Assembly (NCBI GenBank): GCA_029582265.1
Contig: CM055823.1
Coordinates: 2,108,001-2,172,000, forward strand
Direction of reading: 5' to 3'
Length of the DNA: 64,000 nucleotides
Origin: Zoroaster sp. YZ-2022
Taxonomy: Eukaryota > Echinodermata > Asteroidea > Forcipulatida > Zoroasteridae
Shown: piece after piece, positions 27,083 to 37,015 of the stretch
Position numbering within the stretch: the first letter of the stretch is position 1
Layout of the letters: each line of letters begins with the position of its first letter
The notes under the pieces: generated by a model
The model's database searches: none
What the model saw: only the letters and a program-made list of their open reading frames with translations
Told to the model about the DNA's origin: nothing
Position numbers and translations under genes: made by a program

Positions 27083-27524
27083 TGCAACTCAAGCATGGAA
27101 TGCAGGTTTAACTAAAGCTCAGAATGATAAATTAGAATCCATTCAGAAACGAACCCTAAAAATTATATTGGGTAAAGATTATGGTGATTATCATTCGTCT
27201 CTTTCTAAATGTAATATTGTATCCTTGCAAAATCGGAGAAAGGATTTATGCCTGAAGTTTGCTACTTCATTGCAAAACTCTGACATACTACTGTGCAATA
27301 TCAGCTTAGACATGCTAACAAATTAACTCAATTTAAGTGTAAGACTAATCGGTTTAAAAATAGTCCTATCCCTTATTTTGTCAATATTTTGAATGGTAAT
27401 TAGTTTTGTGTCCTATTTTGTGCATGTATTTTTAATGTTTTATTATGTATTTAGTATTTGTTGAGTGTGGTTAATTGTATACTTTGCCTCAATTTAGCCT
27501 TTGGCTACAAGTGCAATGTTTTAA
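27083..27524 (+). mobile_element. 5'-truncated non-LTR retrotransposon (LINE), tail displaced to 32,461-32,487
   Basis: Unit homology breaks at 27,082, and 27,086 onward reads as the C-terminal end of a reverse-transcriptase ORF. The 3' UTR runs to GTGCAATGTTTTAA at about 27,524. The expected LINE end, AATAAACCAG followed by an (AAT)n tail, lies at 32,461-32,487, directly before resumed unit 2 sequence. A later element therefore split this LINE. The family is probably CR1/Jockey-like. No full-length copy is present. Confidence 0.7.
27086..27401 (+). pseudogene. LINE reverse-transcriptase ORF, C-terminal fragment
   Basis: The frame reads ATQAWNAGLTKAQNDKLESI followed by QKRTLKIILG and later LQNRRKDLCLKFA. 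This is the typical segment after the polymerase domain in Jockey/CR1-group ORF2 proteins (AW-G-LT, IQ+R, RR-LC-KFA). Near 27,290 the reading moves by one base and continues as LRHANKLTQFKCKTNRF to a stop at about 27,401. No polymerase catalytic motif remains, because the 5' part was never inserted. The fragment is not functional. Confidence 0.7.
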
Positions 27525-27535
27525 CTAGAGGTATA

Positions 27536-27568
27536 GAGTTTGTTAAAAACAAACTCGAGGTGTTTGGG
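27536..27568 (-). promoter_or_regulatory. 3' palindrome and internal inverted repeat, copy 1
   Basis: GAGTTTGTT and AACAAACTC form a 9-bp stem with a 3-nt loop, seven bases from the terminal CTAG. The adjacent CCCAAACACCT (minus strand) is complementary to this copy's own 5' terminal arm AGGTGTTTGGG. In rolling-circle elements such a hairpin is believed to signal termination. Confidence 0.6.
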
Positions 27569-29054
27569 GATTCATCATGTTATGGCGTCATCACCTAAAG
27601 TTGTTTAAAAATACATTAATTTAGTCTATTGTCTATGGCTGTCGCTCGAACACCTAAAAATAACAAGAGTTACTTCAGGAGATAGGTGTTTTTATTATAT
27701 ATAATGAAAATAACATATAATGTGCTGAATACATTAACTTCCGGTTCAGTCATCCCATATAATTTTAAATTCCTCCAACCGAATTAAGTTTGAAGTTGGT
27801 AAAATATGGTTTCTCTCAGAAAGGTTTCATGACAAAATTTGCATTCGTGGTGCCAAGTGCGACTTGACAAGAGACTATGGCTACGGGAGTTAAGTTCGTG
27901 TGACTTGACCACGGGTGTGCAATGAAAATGTGTTCAGAAATTGAGTTTTGTGACACATATCAGGCATGAGCGTGGAAACAGTTTAATAGATCATTACATG
28001 TAAATTGCTAATATATAACCACATCACCGAAACTTGCCAGTTTGGCAGATATTTGCATTTGAATGACATGAAAATAGCGCCCTCTTCGCCATTCTTGAAA
28101 ACTGTACATTTCAATGTGGACTTTTGTATAATTTGAATAGTTCACATAGGCTATGTTTTTTATGTTTGGAAGAGTTTGGAAAGGGGATTCCATATTTGGG
28201 GAATATTTGATGTCATTGTAAAGAAATTAACCAGTTTAAAAAAAATTGCCTTGAGTAAAAGGTCTGAACCCGACTGCTCCCTGAACGTCTGATCCCCCAG
28301 TCCTCTACCCCTTACTCCCAGGGTACGACCCATGGTGTCGTGGGGTAGTATTCCAATTTAATTAATCATGTGAAAACATTCTAAATTGACCATACATTTC
28401 AATATTTTGGGGTTTCGTTTTCCATCCCCCATCTCCTTGCCTTGAGCCCCACCCTCTTTGGGCAACCCTGGATCTAACCCTGCCTACATCAAAGACCAAT
28501 TTGTAAATCTTTTATCATCTTTAAAAAGTTCAGTATTGGTTATTAATTGTCAATGTTTTGTGTAAATATTTAAATTGATAAAACACATTCTTCGTTAATA
28601 CACACAATTAATAAGTTATTTAAATAAAGGAAATGCAAAACAAATTTATCTTTTGTATGACACTTCTGCTTTATTTTGTCATGGTCATGATACTCCTTTT
28701 CCATCCATTTCATACAGGATAAAGGTTATCCAAACTTCTAGGTCTAATTTGCAATGAAAAAAAGTAATTTTGTCTGAAGTACTAAATATTCCAACAAGTG
28801 AACCTGTAGTCCCTGGCATTAATTGGTTTTGGCTAGTATTGTTGAACCTTAAGCACACTTTAAAAAAAACTGTTACTGGTGCATGAAAAAAAAGTCAACA
28901 GAATTTTTCAATTAAAGATAATGGTTAAAGGGCAATATCATCTCAATCAGAGTAGACTTTCAATGGGTCGTGGAATGAGTGTCCTAGTGTAAGATGAACA
29001 AAGCAGGCAATTGAAAATTACTGGCTCATTTGTTAAGCAGTCTGCAAGGATAAG
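27569..29054. other. Interior of copy 1, no gene seen
   Basis: Collinear, inverted, with 37,016-38,602 of copy 2. It contains an isolated GCTCGAACACCTAA (27,645) resembling the element terminus. No supported reading frame. Confidence 0.6.
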
Positions 29055-29345
29055 TCATCTGAAGTTGATGGCCAGGGCAGCTGTAATGCCATGTGATTTC
29101 TTCATTAAAAGTGTATTATATAGTACAGCTGATGCATTGAAGAGTGTGTGAAGATATGCACTTTCATGTAAAAATCTCTCTGCTTTTCCAGCACCTTCAC
29201 TGCTGTCCAGTTCTTTTGCAGTGAGAGATTGGCTGTACACCAAGTCAATTGTATTCTTAGTAAATGATCTATGAATTACCAGCGTAGGAAATGTACTTTT
29301 CAGACGTGTTTTCAGATTGTGGGTCAACTCCAGTCAACTCCCTCC
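29055..29345 (-). pseudogene. Element-borne coding segment 2, unrecognised protein, copy 1
   Basis: The minus-strand frame opens with THNLKTRLKSTFPTLVIH and continues through DLVYSQSLTAKELDSSEG to NFR and a stop at 29,055. Just before it, HRKFIKYVQEVEGVDW reads in a neighbouring frame, so a short indel separates them. The pattern (LK-RL, FP-LV-H, then LVYS) is that of a genuine protein, not chance. Copy 2 keeps the C-terminal third (36,890-37,015) but has lost frame upstream. No enzymatic motif is visible. It is either an element gene or a captured host exon. Confidence 0.5.
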
Positions 29346-29498
29346 ACTTCTTGTACATACTTGATGAACTTACGATGTAATGACTTTGTGAAAAGAATTT
29401 CATTGTTTTTATTATTCTCTTCTGGATGATGACTTCACAGAATTTTATTTATGCATCATTGTACCAAATAGGTATTTCATCTGATGGATCTGGCCTTG

Positions 29499-29775
29499 TC
29501 AAGAATTGGGTACATACTCATTATAGCAAAGACAATGATAGCAAACTTCCAAACCCACAAGATCTTTATCTTCGATTTGCAAAAGTAACCTCTCATCTTT
29601 CCGTTGGGCTGCTTCAAACAGTTGGCATGCAATCAAGGTTTGGCACTGTGAATACTTATCAGTTTTTCTCAATTTTTCTCGGTTTGTCAGGAGTAACTCT
29701 GATGAAGACCACGGTTTTCTTCTCTGGGGTTCAGTGCTGCATTCTTAACGACCTCATATTGACCTGAATATGTAT
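29499..29775 (-). pseudogene. Element-borne coding segment 1 with Cys/His motif, copy 1
   Basis: From about 29,745 down to a stop at 29,499 the minus strand is open for about 80 codons. It reads YSQCQTLIACQLFEAAQRKD and later DLVGLEVCYHCLCYNEYV. The arrangement C-x5-C-x34/35-Y-H-x2-C-Y suggests a small metal-binding domain of a type common in uncharacterised invertebrate proteins. I cannot give it a family name. A CAG (29,764 side) preceding the block looks like a splice acceptor. Copy 2 has the same segment with one base missing in the middle. Confidence 0.5.
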
Positions 29776-29946
29776 GAAGAAAGAATGATAAATATTTAAT
29801 AGAAATAGAGGAATAAGTGAGTAAGGGGAATGGGCATTGTAGACAAAAGAGAGTGAAAATTAACAAAAGTAAACACACAAGACAAGGTAAACAGATGAAA
29901 GAAACGAAAAAGCAACATATAACTAGAAACAATTTTACTGCAGACT

Positions 29947-30343
29947 AGCTTGGGCGATAAACACGATATCGAATATTGATTTATTCGATTACAATATGAG
30001 AACCTATTTAAGTTATCGGCATATTGGCGAATTACGAATACAAATATATCATGATAAAATATAAATCGACATTGTGGGTCAAGACAGATATTCCATGGAA
30101 ATAAAAACATTAGTCTATTGATCTTTTAGAAATGAGAAAAAAAAGCAAACTACTTCAGAAGTACATCAACGCTCTGCAAATAAATTTTCAATTTATTGGA
30201 CACTTGTGGAGGGGTACATACCTGTGGTTATTGGCTCTAAAGCAATCATGCATGAATGCAAAAAAGAATTGCGATATTATTGAAAATTGCAATATATGTT
30301 TGCCGATATATCGTGGAAAAAAAAAATCGTTATCGCCCAAGCT
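29947..30343. mobile_element. TIR element AGCTTGGGCGATAA, 11-bp target duplication, copy 1
   Basis: Ends AGCTTGGGCGATAA and TTATCGCCCAAGCT are inverted. Flanks TACTGCAGACT (29,936-29,946) and TACTGCATACT (30,344-30,354) differ at one of 11 bases. The interior is AT-rich with further self-complementarity (CGATATATCG). An 8-11 bp duplication is typical of Mutator-like elements. It is present in both Helentron-like copies, so it predates their duplication. Confidence 0.75.
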
Positions 30344-30378
30344 TACTGCATACTTGAAACTTGATTGAATTTTTGGAA

Positions 30379-30807
30379 AGAATGTCGTATCCGACCACCA
30401 CTTTTAAAGGGTTTTTGGGAATATTTTTGCAACCACTAACCAGTTAAAAATTATTCTATCGATTTTTGGTGGTACAGAAAGCGAAAACTATCTTTAAAAT
30501 CCACTTTTATTTCCCTTCTAAAAAATCCTCCCCTTCAGAAAATAGAAGGATCCTATTATAGTTGCCACTGCGCATGTACAAATGACTGTGTTGGTCACTA
30601 ATTGTGGAGTTTACGACATCAGACTGACATGACTGAGGAATTCATCGTATAGCAAAATGGCTGATTTTTCATGAAATAAATATCCTGGAATAATGTGAAG
30701 TATATGTCCATCATCATCATCCATATGTTCTCCACCTTACGAGGTAGGTAAGATTACTTTAATGGTTATACTGAATGAGAAAAAGTGGCGGTCGGATGCG
30801 ACATTCT
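30379..30807. mobile_element. TIR element AGAATGTCG..., copy b of 4
   Basis: AGAATGTCGTATCCGACC at the left and GGTCGGATGCGACATTCT at the right. The interior matches copies a, c and d. It is nested in Helentron-like copy 1, at the same internal place as copy c in copy 2. Confidence 0.85.
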
Positions 30808-32400
30808 ACCACGTATTTTTCAATATTTGCCTACCTTGATGTTTCTGTTTCTTCTTAATCTTATTTCTTCCTCTCAGCCCTGCAAATGGCATGGAAGCAT
30901 TTGTACCACTCAGAGTGGTACCCATAAATCTGTAAATCGAATGGTAATTAATTTTAGGAATGTCGGCTATTCATCCATACATGTAAAATAATAAATAATT
31001 GGGTCAGCATCCATCTTCATTGTATACACTATGAAAAAATAACCCAAAACTTTAGTTCAACGAAGTTCATTTCCATGCTTATTTACACCGCCAAAGGTTG
31101 AATATTCTTAGCTCATGTACAAAGTTATGTTTGTGCAACTACAATACATGTAGTATTACTTTTAAGTATCTGATAAAACTCCATTATAAAGATCCCATTT
31201 TTCAACAGTGCTGATTTTTTTCCCAAAAAAGTGCCCCTTTCAGAATTTTGATGGATTTGGGGTGGTTAGGGTTATAGTTTATTTTGTTGGTCAAGGTAAT
31301 TAACATGGTAACTATTGAAAATAATCACCAGGAATGATCTTATTTTTAAATTGTCACTACACGATACTGAGGGACAGATCACAATGAGATATTAAAAGTC
31401 TGAAGACATAAGTTAAATTGTCAAGGATATTTTTCATATAGGCCTAAGTCCAACTATTTTACAAAATATATGTAGTCTGATTAGGTCCAGATATTTTTCA
31501 AATTCTTTTAAAATTAATTCCTACATTACCTGTAACGTTAGCTGCGACGTATGTTGTTATGTACGTTAGCTCCAACAGCCCTAACGCTTAGACATTGGCA
31601 ATATCACACTCAACCATACCGTCTATTTCTTCCATCCACTTGCACATGAAAGAAACTTTGTCCAACTCATCTCCAAAAATGATAACAATTTGGATTCCAT
31701 GCTAAATTAGTACATTTTCTGCGACGCATTTTCTGCAGACGGGCCCGACACTCAGGAAGCCATTGTTTTTTGCTGCTGCATGGTACTATACTGTGCGCGT
31801 GCATGCATGGCGGGTCATGACCTGCGCGGTCTTCGTAAACTCGACTATTCTATTCTAATTAGATAATGCATATACACACTATAGGCCGATATGTCTGTGT
31901 GTAAAGAGACACGTCAGTGCTTCTGAATAGTCGTTCATTTAAACTTCTGTTTTTTCGACCGGAAGGAGAGGTCAAATTAGGGTCATGTCTGTGTAAGAAA
32001 TGTGACATAGTTCAAGGTCTTTAAGATGATGCAAAGATTGTGAAAATATTTTCTGTGGTTCATGAGATATGATTTTTGAATTTTTGAAATTTTCAACTTC
32101 CGGTTTCGACCGGAAGCAGAGAGGTCAGATTAGGGTCACGTCTGTGTACGAAAAATCACATAATTAAAGATCTATAACATGGTGCAAAGACTGTGAAAAT
32201 ATCGTTTGTGTTTTATGAGATATGATTTTTTGAAAATATTAAACTTTGATTTTGTGTAATTCGATATCTGATGATCACACTATGACGTCACAATTTGACA
32301 TAAAACTACATGTTAAGGTCTAACTATGTGTGAAGTTTTAAGGTTCTGTGAACTCTGCAACTATGTTTTTGTCTCTGGATAATTCTTAAAGAGAAGAAGA
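30808..32400. other. Interior of copy 1, no gene seen
   Basis: Collinear, inverted, with 32,745-35,201 of copy 2 apart from insertions there. Two tandem-like segments with ACTTCCGG and GACCGGAAG plus TATGATTTTT words occur at 31,950-32,240. No coding region is supported. Confidence 0.6.
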
Positions 32401-32432
32401 AGAAGAAAAAAAAAAACCCGAACAATATCAAG

Positions 32433-32460
32433 AGGTGTTTGGGCACCAACCCAAACACCT
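32433..32460 (-). promoter_or_regulatory. 5' terminal hairpin, copy 1
   Basis: AGGTGTTTGGG and CCCAAACACCT form a perfect 11-bp stem with a 6-nt loop at the element edge. Copy 2 has the equivalent 28-nt hairpin with different but still paired bases. Confidence 0.75.
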
Positions 32461-32682
32461 AATAAACCAGAAATAATAATAATAATAACTCAGTATTTTG
32501 TGTAAAGTCAAGCTGGTAGATTTCCTTGTATTTTATGAGTATTTCATAACATAATTTACATGATTCGTTCCTACATTTGGATAAGTGGTTCTGATTTTAT
32601 CAGATTTAGATACAACTTGATTTCCGTGCATTTATATTTGGTATTTGTTTTAATTGACGTTTATAACTTAATTATGGTTATT
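32461..32682 (+). other. LINE tail plus 195 bp of unit 2 flank between two elements
   Basis: AATAAACCAG and an (AAT)n tract (32,461-32,487) complete the split LINE. CTCAGTATTTTGTGTAAAGT and the following sequence to 32,682 match unit 3 from 48,953 to about 49,136. This proves that the flanking 5-6 kb copies are insertions into the unit 2 flank. Confidence 0.8.
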
Positions 32683-32710
32683 AGGTGTTCGAGCTACGGC
32701 GCGAACACCT
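32683..32710 (+). promoter_or_regulatory. 5' terminal hairpin, copy 2
   Basis: AGGTGTTCG and CGAACACCT pair perfectly over 9 bp around a 10-nt loop. Relative to copy 1, the T-A pair at stem position 8 has become C-G on both sides. Confidence 0.75.
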
Positions 32711-33261
32711 ATTGATATTGTTCGGGTTTTTTTTTTTCTTCTTCTTCTTCTTCTTCTTCTTCTTCCGAATAAGAATTATCCAGAGACAAAAACATAGTTG
32801 CAGAGTTCACAGAACCTTAAAACTTGACACATAGTTAGACCTTAACATGTAGTTTATCCGTGTGACGTCATAACAGATCATCAGATATCGAATTACACGC
32901 AATCAAATTTTAATATTTTCAAAAATCATATCTCATGAACCACAAACGGTATTCACAGTCTTTGCACCATGTTATAGATCTTTAATTATGTGATTTTTCG
33001 CACTGGGTGACCCCAAATCCTCCTTCCGGTCGAGCCGGAAGTTGAAAATTTCTAAAGATTTAAAAATCATATCTCATGAACCACAGAAAATATTTTCTGT
33101 CTTGCATCATCTACAGACCTTGAAATATGTCATTTCTTCACAGACATATTGACCTCTCCTCGGTCTAAACAGAAGTTTAAACGAACAACTATTCAGAAGC
33201 ACAGCCATACTGACGTTCTCTTACACACAGACATATCGGCCTATAGTGTGTGCGTTATCTA

Positions 33262-34115
33262 AGGCCATGTTTTTTTAATAACTTGGATTACGGAATCGCC
33301 GCTCGAAAAAATCGCGTTTCTGAAAAAAAAAAAAAAAAAAAAAAAAAATCCACAACACTTACAACAGTGCCACCGATCGCGTACAAAACACCATCGTGTA
33401 CAAAACAATACTTTTAGATCACATTTTCTTCAAATACAACAAGATCCCTACAATACATGTACAGTAAATGTATACACGTACCGTGAGCCAGTGAACGGAG
33501 AAACAAATCGCGGCCGATGTATGATGGAAACCAGACCAATGTTATGCATTCACGTACAAAAGTGCGAGTCCGTTTATAGACTATACTATTTGCCCAAGTG
33601 CATACATTGGCCATTTAGTAACAACTACATGTACGTGCATCGCGCGACTTGACCTCACGGCCCAAACTCATGCAATCGATTGCTGTGTCAACAAATGGTC
33701 TGTGTGCGAATTTGGGCAGAGCATCAGCGGTGTGCATCTGCTGTTTACAATGGCGGCCGCTGCCGAGACTTGGTGCATCTTGCTGCTTTTTTTTCGCCGA
33801 ATAATGTAAAAGTTTAGGGTCGCGGCGTAAAGTTAGGGTCGGTCAGAAACCGGAAACAGAACATTTTGTTAAGCCTAAACACTCGCGACATTCATTCAGT
33901 GACTTTCTGCTTTTGTCTACATAAAATGTGTATAATGTACGTGTTTTAGAAGCCGCCTGCGTGCCTTCGGTATTTTTTTTTTTTTTTTTCGCCCCGCCCG
34001 ATTTCGTGAGCTCGAAATTCCGTAATCCCGGTCATTTTCTTTTTTTTTTCCCCGATCCCCGCTCATTTTTTGTAGCTTACAAATCCGTAATCCAAGTAAT
34101 AAAAAACAAACGGCC
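33262..34115. mobile_element. TA-flanked TIR element (854 bp) nested in copy 2
   Basis: AGGCCATGTTTTTTTAATAA...TTGGATTACGGA at the left is inverted at the right as TCCGTAATCCAA...AACGGCC. TA lies on both sides (33,260-33,261 and 34,116-34,117). Copy 1 has the empty site TCTAATTAG-type sequence at about 31,855, which supports a TA duplication as in Tc1/mariner-type elements. The interior holds long A and T runs and no transposase frame. Confidence 0.7.
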
Positions 34116-34380
34116 TAATTAGAATAGAATAGTTCGAGTTTACGAAGACCGCGCAGGTCATGACCTGCCATGCATGCACGCGCACAGTATGCAGCAGCAA
34201 AAACAATGGCTTCCCTGAGTGTCGGGCCCGTCTGCAGAAAATGCGTCGCAGAAAATGTACTAATTTAGCATGGAATACAAATTGTTATCATTTTGGAGAT
34301 GAGTTGGACAAAGATTCTTTCATGTGCAAGTGGATGGAAGAAATAGACGGTATGGTTGAGTGTGATATTGTCAGTTCAAG

Positions 34381-34415
34381 CATGGAGGAAGGAAATCTAT
34401 TTTCCTTCCTCCATG
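34381..34415. repeat. 35-nt perfect palindrome absent from copy 1
   Basis: CATGGAGGAAGGAAA and TTTCCTTCCTCCATG form 15-bp arms around TCTAT. The corresponding position in copy 1 (about 31,598) lacks it. A related 24-nt palindrome is at 40,504-40,527. Confidence 0.85.
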
Positions 34416-35201
34416 GTCTAAGCGTTAGGGCTGTTGGAGCTAACGTACATAACATACGTCGCAGCTAACGTTTATACAGGTAATGTAGGAATTAATTTTA
34501 AAAGAATTTGAAAAATATCTGGACCTAATCAGACTACATATATTTTGTAAAATAGTTGGACTTAGGCCTATATGAAAAATATCCTTGACAATTTAACTTA
34601 TGTCTTCAGACTTTTAATATCTCATTGTGATCTGTCCCTCAGTATCGTGTAGGCCTAGTGACAATTTAAAAAAAAGATCATTCCTGGTGATTATTTTCAA
34701 TAGTTACCATGTTAATACCTTGACCAACAAAATAAACTATAACCCTAACCACCCCAAATCCATCAAAATCCTGAAAGGGGCACTTTGGGGAAAAATCAGC
34801 ACTGTTGAAAAATGGGATCTTTATAATGGAGTTTTATCAGATACTTAAAAGTAATACTACATGTATTGTAGTTGCACAAACATAACTTTGTACATGAGCC
34901 AAGAATATTCAACCTCAGCGGTGTAAATAAGCATGAAATGAACTTCAAGCTGAACTAAAGTTTTGGGTTATTTTTTCATAGTGTATACAATGAAGATGGA
35001 TGCTGACCCAATTATTTATTATTTTACATGTATGGATGAATAGCCGACATTCCTAAAATTAATTACCATTCGATTTACAGATTTATGGGTACCACTCTGA
35101 GTGGTACAAATGCTTCCATGCCATATGCAGGGCTGAGAGGAAGAAATAAGATTAAGAAGAAACAGAAACATCAAGGTAGGCAAATATTGAAAAATACGGG
35201 T

Positions 35202-35626
35202 AGAATGTCGCATCCGACCGCCACTTTTTCTCATTCAGTATAACCATTAAAGTAATCTTACCTACCTCGTAAGGTGGAGAACATATGGATGATGATGGAC
35301 ATATACTTCACATTATTCCAGGATATTTATTTCACGAAAATCAGCCATTTTGCTATACGATAAATTCCTCAGTCATGTCAGTCTGATGTCGTAAACTCCA
35401 CAATTAGTGACCAACACAGTCATTTGTACATGCGCAGTGGCAACTATAATAGGATCCTTCTATTTTTTGAAGGGGAGGATTTTTTAGAAGGGAAATAAAA
35501 GTGGATTTTAAAGATAGTTTTCGCTTTCTGTACCACCAAAAATCGATAGAATAATTTTTAACTGGTTAGTGGTTGCAAAAAAATTCCCAAAAACCCTTTA
35601 AAAGTGGTGGTCGGATACGACATTCT
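35202..35626. mobile_element. TIR element AGAATGTCG..., copy c of 4
   Basis: AGAATGTCGCATCCGACC at the left and GGTCGGATACGACATTCT at the right. It is the inverted counterpart of copy b inside Helentron-like copy 2. Confidence 0.85.
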
Positions 35627-35661
35627 TTCCAAAAATTCAATCAAGGTTCAAGTATGCAGTA

Positions 35662-36068
35662 AGTTTGGGCGATAACGATTTTTTTTATCCACGATATATC
35701 GGCAAACATATATTGCAATTTTCAATAATATCGCAATTCTTTTTGCATTCATGCATGATTGCTTTAGAGCCAATAACCACAGGTATGTACCCCTCTACAA
35801 GTGTCACAATAAATTGCAAATTTATTTGCAGAGCGTGTATGTACTTCTGAAGTAGTTTGCTTTTGTTTCTCATTTCTAAAAGCTCAAAAGACTAATGATT
35901 TTATTTCCATGGAATGTCTGACTTGACTCACAATGTCGATTTATATTTTATCGTGATATATTTGTATTCGCGATTCGCCGATATGCCGATAACTTAAATA
36001 GGTTCTCGATATTGTAATCGAATAAAAAGTTATTGCAATATTCGATATCGTGTTTATCGCCCAAGCTT
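35662..36068. mobile_element. TIR element AGTTTGGGCGATAA, 11-bp target duplication, copy 2
   Basis: Inverted ends with GGGCGATAA/TTATCGCCC. Identical flanks AGTATGCAGTA lie at 35,651-35,661 and 36,069-36,079. It is the counterpart of 29,947-30,343 and confirms the 11-bp duplication. Confidence 0.75.
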
Positions 36069-36233
36069 AGTATGCAGTAAAATTGTTTCTAGTTATATGT
36101 TGCTTTTTCGTTTCTTTCATCTGTTTACCTTGTCTTTGTGTGTTTACTTTTGTTAATTTTCACTCTCTTTTGCCTACAATGCCCATTCCCCTTACTCACT
36201 TATTCCTCTACTACTATTAAATATTTATCATTC

Positions 36234-36464
36234 TTTCTTCATACATATTCAGGTCAATATGAGCTCGAGCGTAAGAATGCAGCACTGAACCCCAGAGAAG
36301 AAAAACCGTGGTCTTCATCAGACTTACTCCTGACAAACCGAGAAAAATTAAGAAAAACTGATAAGTATTCACAGTGCCAAACCTTGATTGCATGCCAACT
36401 ATTTGAAGCAGCCCAACGGAAAGATGAGAGGTTACTTTGCAAATCGAAGATAAAGATCTTGTGA
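36234..36464 (+). pseudogene. Element-borne coding segment 1, copy 2
   Basis: A TACATATTCAG acceptor-like site precedes GQYELERKNAALNPREE, then SSSDLLLTNREKLRKTD and the same YSQCQTLIACQLFEAAQRKD block as copy 1. One base is missing after DERLL, so the Cys/His end (LEVCYHCLCYNEY) is read only in another frame at 36,455-36,510. The reading frame is longer upstream here than in copy 1, which suggests each copy has decayed separately from a coding ancestor. Confidence 0.5.
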
Positions 36465-36654
36465 GTTTAGAAGTTTGCTATCATTGTCTTTGCTATAATG
36501 AGTATGTACCACCCTGACAAGGCCAGATCCATCAGATAAAATACCTATTTGGTACAATGATGCATAAATAAAATTCTGTGAAGAAGTCATCCAGAAGAGA
36601 ATAATAAAAACAATTAAATTCTTTTCACAAAGTCATTACATCGTAAGTTCATCA

Positions 36655-37015
36655 AGTATGTACAAGAAGTGGAGGGAGTTGATTGGAGTTGACCCACAAT
36701 CTGAAAACACGTCTGAAAAGTACATTTCCTACGCTGGTAATTCATAGATCATTTACTAAGTATACAGTTGACTTGGTGTACAGCCAAACTCTCCCTGCAA
36801 AAGAACTGGTATAGAGACTGCAGTTGGCTCAGATACATTATGTACTGATACCGATACTGGGAGCAGTTAAGGTTCTGGAGAAGCAGAGAGGTTTTTACAT
36901 AAAAGTGCATAATAATCTTCACACACTCTTCAATGCATCAGCTGTACTATATAATACACTTATAATGAAGAAATCACATGGCATTACAGTTGCCCTGGCC
37001 ATCAACTTCAGATGA
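36655..37015 (+). pseudogene. Element-borne coding segment 2, copy 2
   Basis: KYMYKKWRE-type and then LKTRLKSTFPTLVIH reading is present, followed by a stop in place of the RSFT block. An approximately 45-bp region from 36,815 differs completely from copy 1. The segment ends with HTLFNASAVLYNTLIMKKSH and a shared stop at 37,015. Function is unknown. Confidence 0.45.

Larger units (their letters stand above)
27525..32460 (-). mobile_element. Helentron/Helitron2-like element, copy 1 (4.9 kb)
   Basis: Read on the minus strand, the 5' end is the hairpin AGGTGTTTGGG...CCCAAACACCT (32,460-32,433). The 3' end has CCCAAACACCT (27,568-27,558), then a palindrome with 9-nt arms GAGTTTGTT/AACAAACTC (27,556-27,536), then TATACCTCTAG (to 27,525) followed by TT. 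A terminal repeat at one end and its inverted copy set back from the other end are the asymmetrical terminal inverted repeats of Helentron/Helitron2 elements. A (GAA)n tract lies near the 5' end. No Rep/helicase frame is seen, so it is non-autonomous. It sits in the LINE 3' UTR. Nested elements lie at 29,947-30,343 and 30,379-30,807. Confidence 0.6.

Noticed and set aside
29687..30110. Two hydrophobic minus-strand frames of 81 and 104 codons
   Set aside because: They read AT-rich intron-like sequence and an inserted TIR element. Hydrophobicity follows from T-rich codons.
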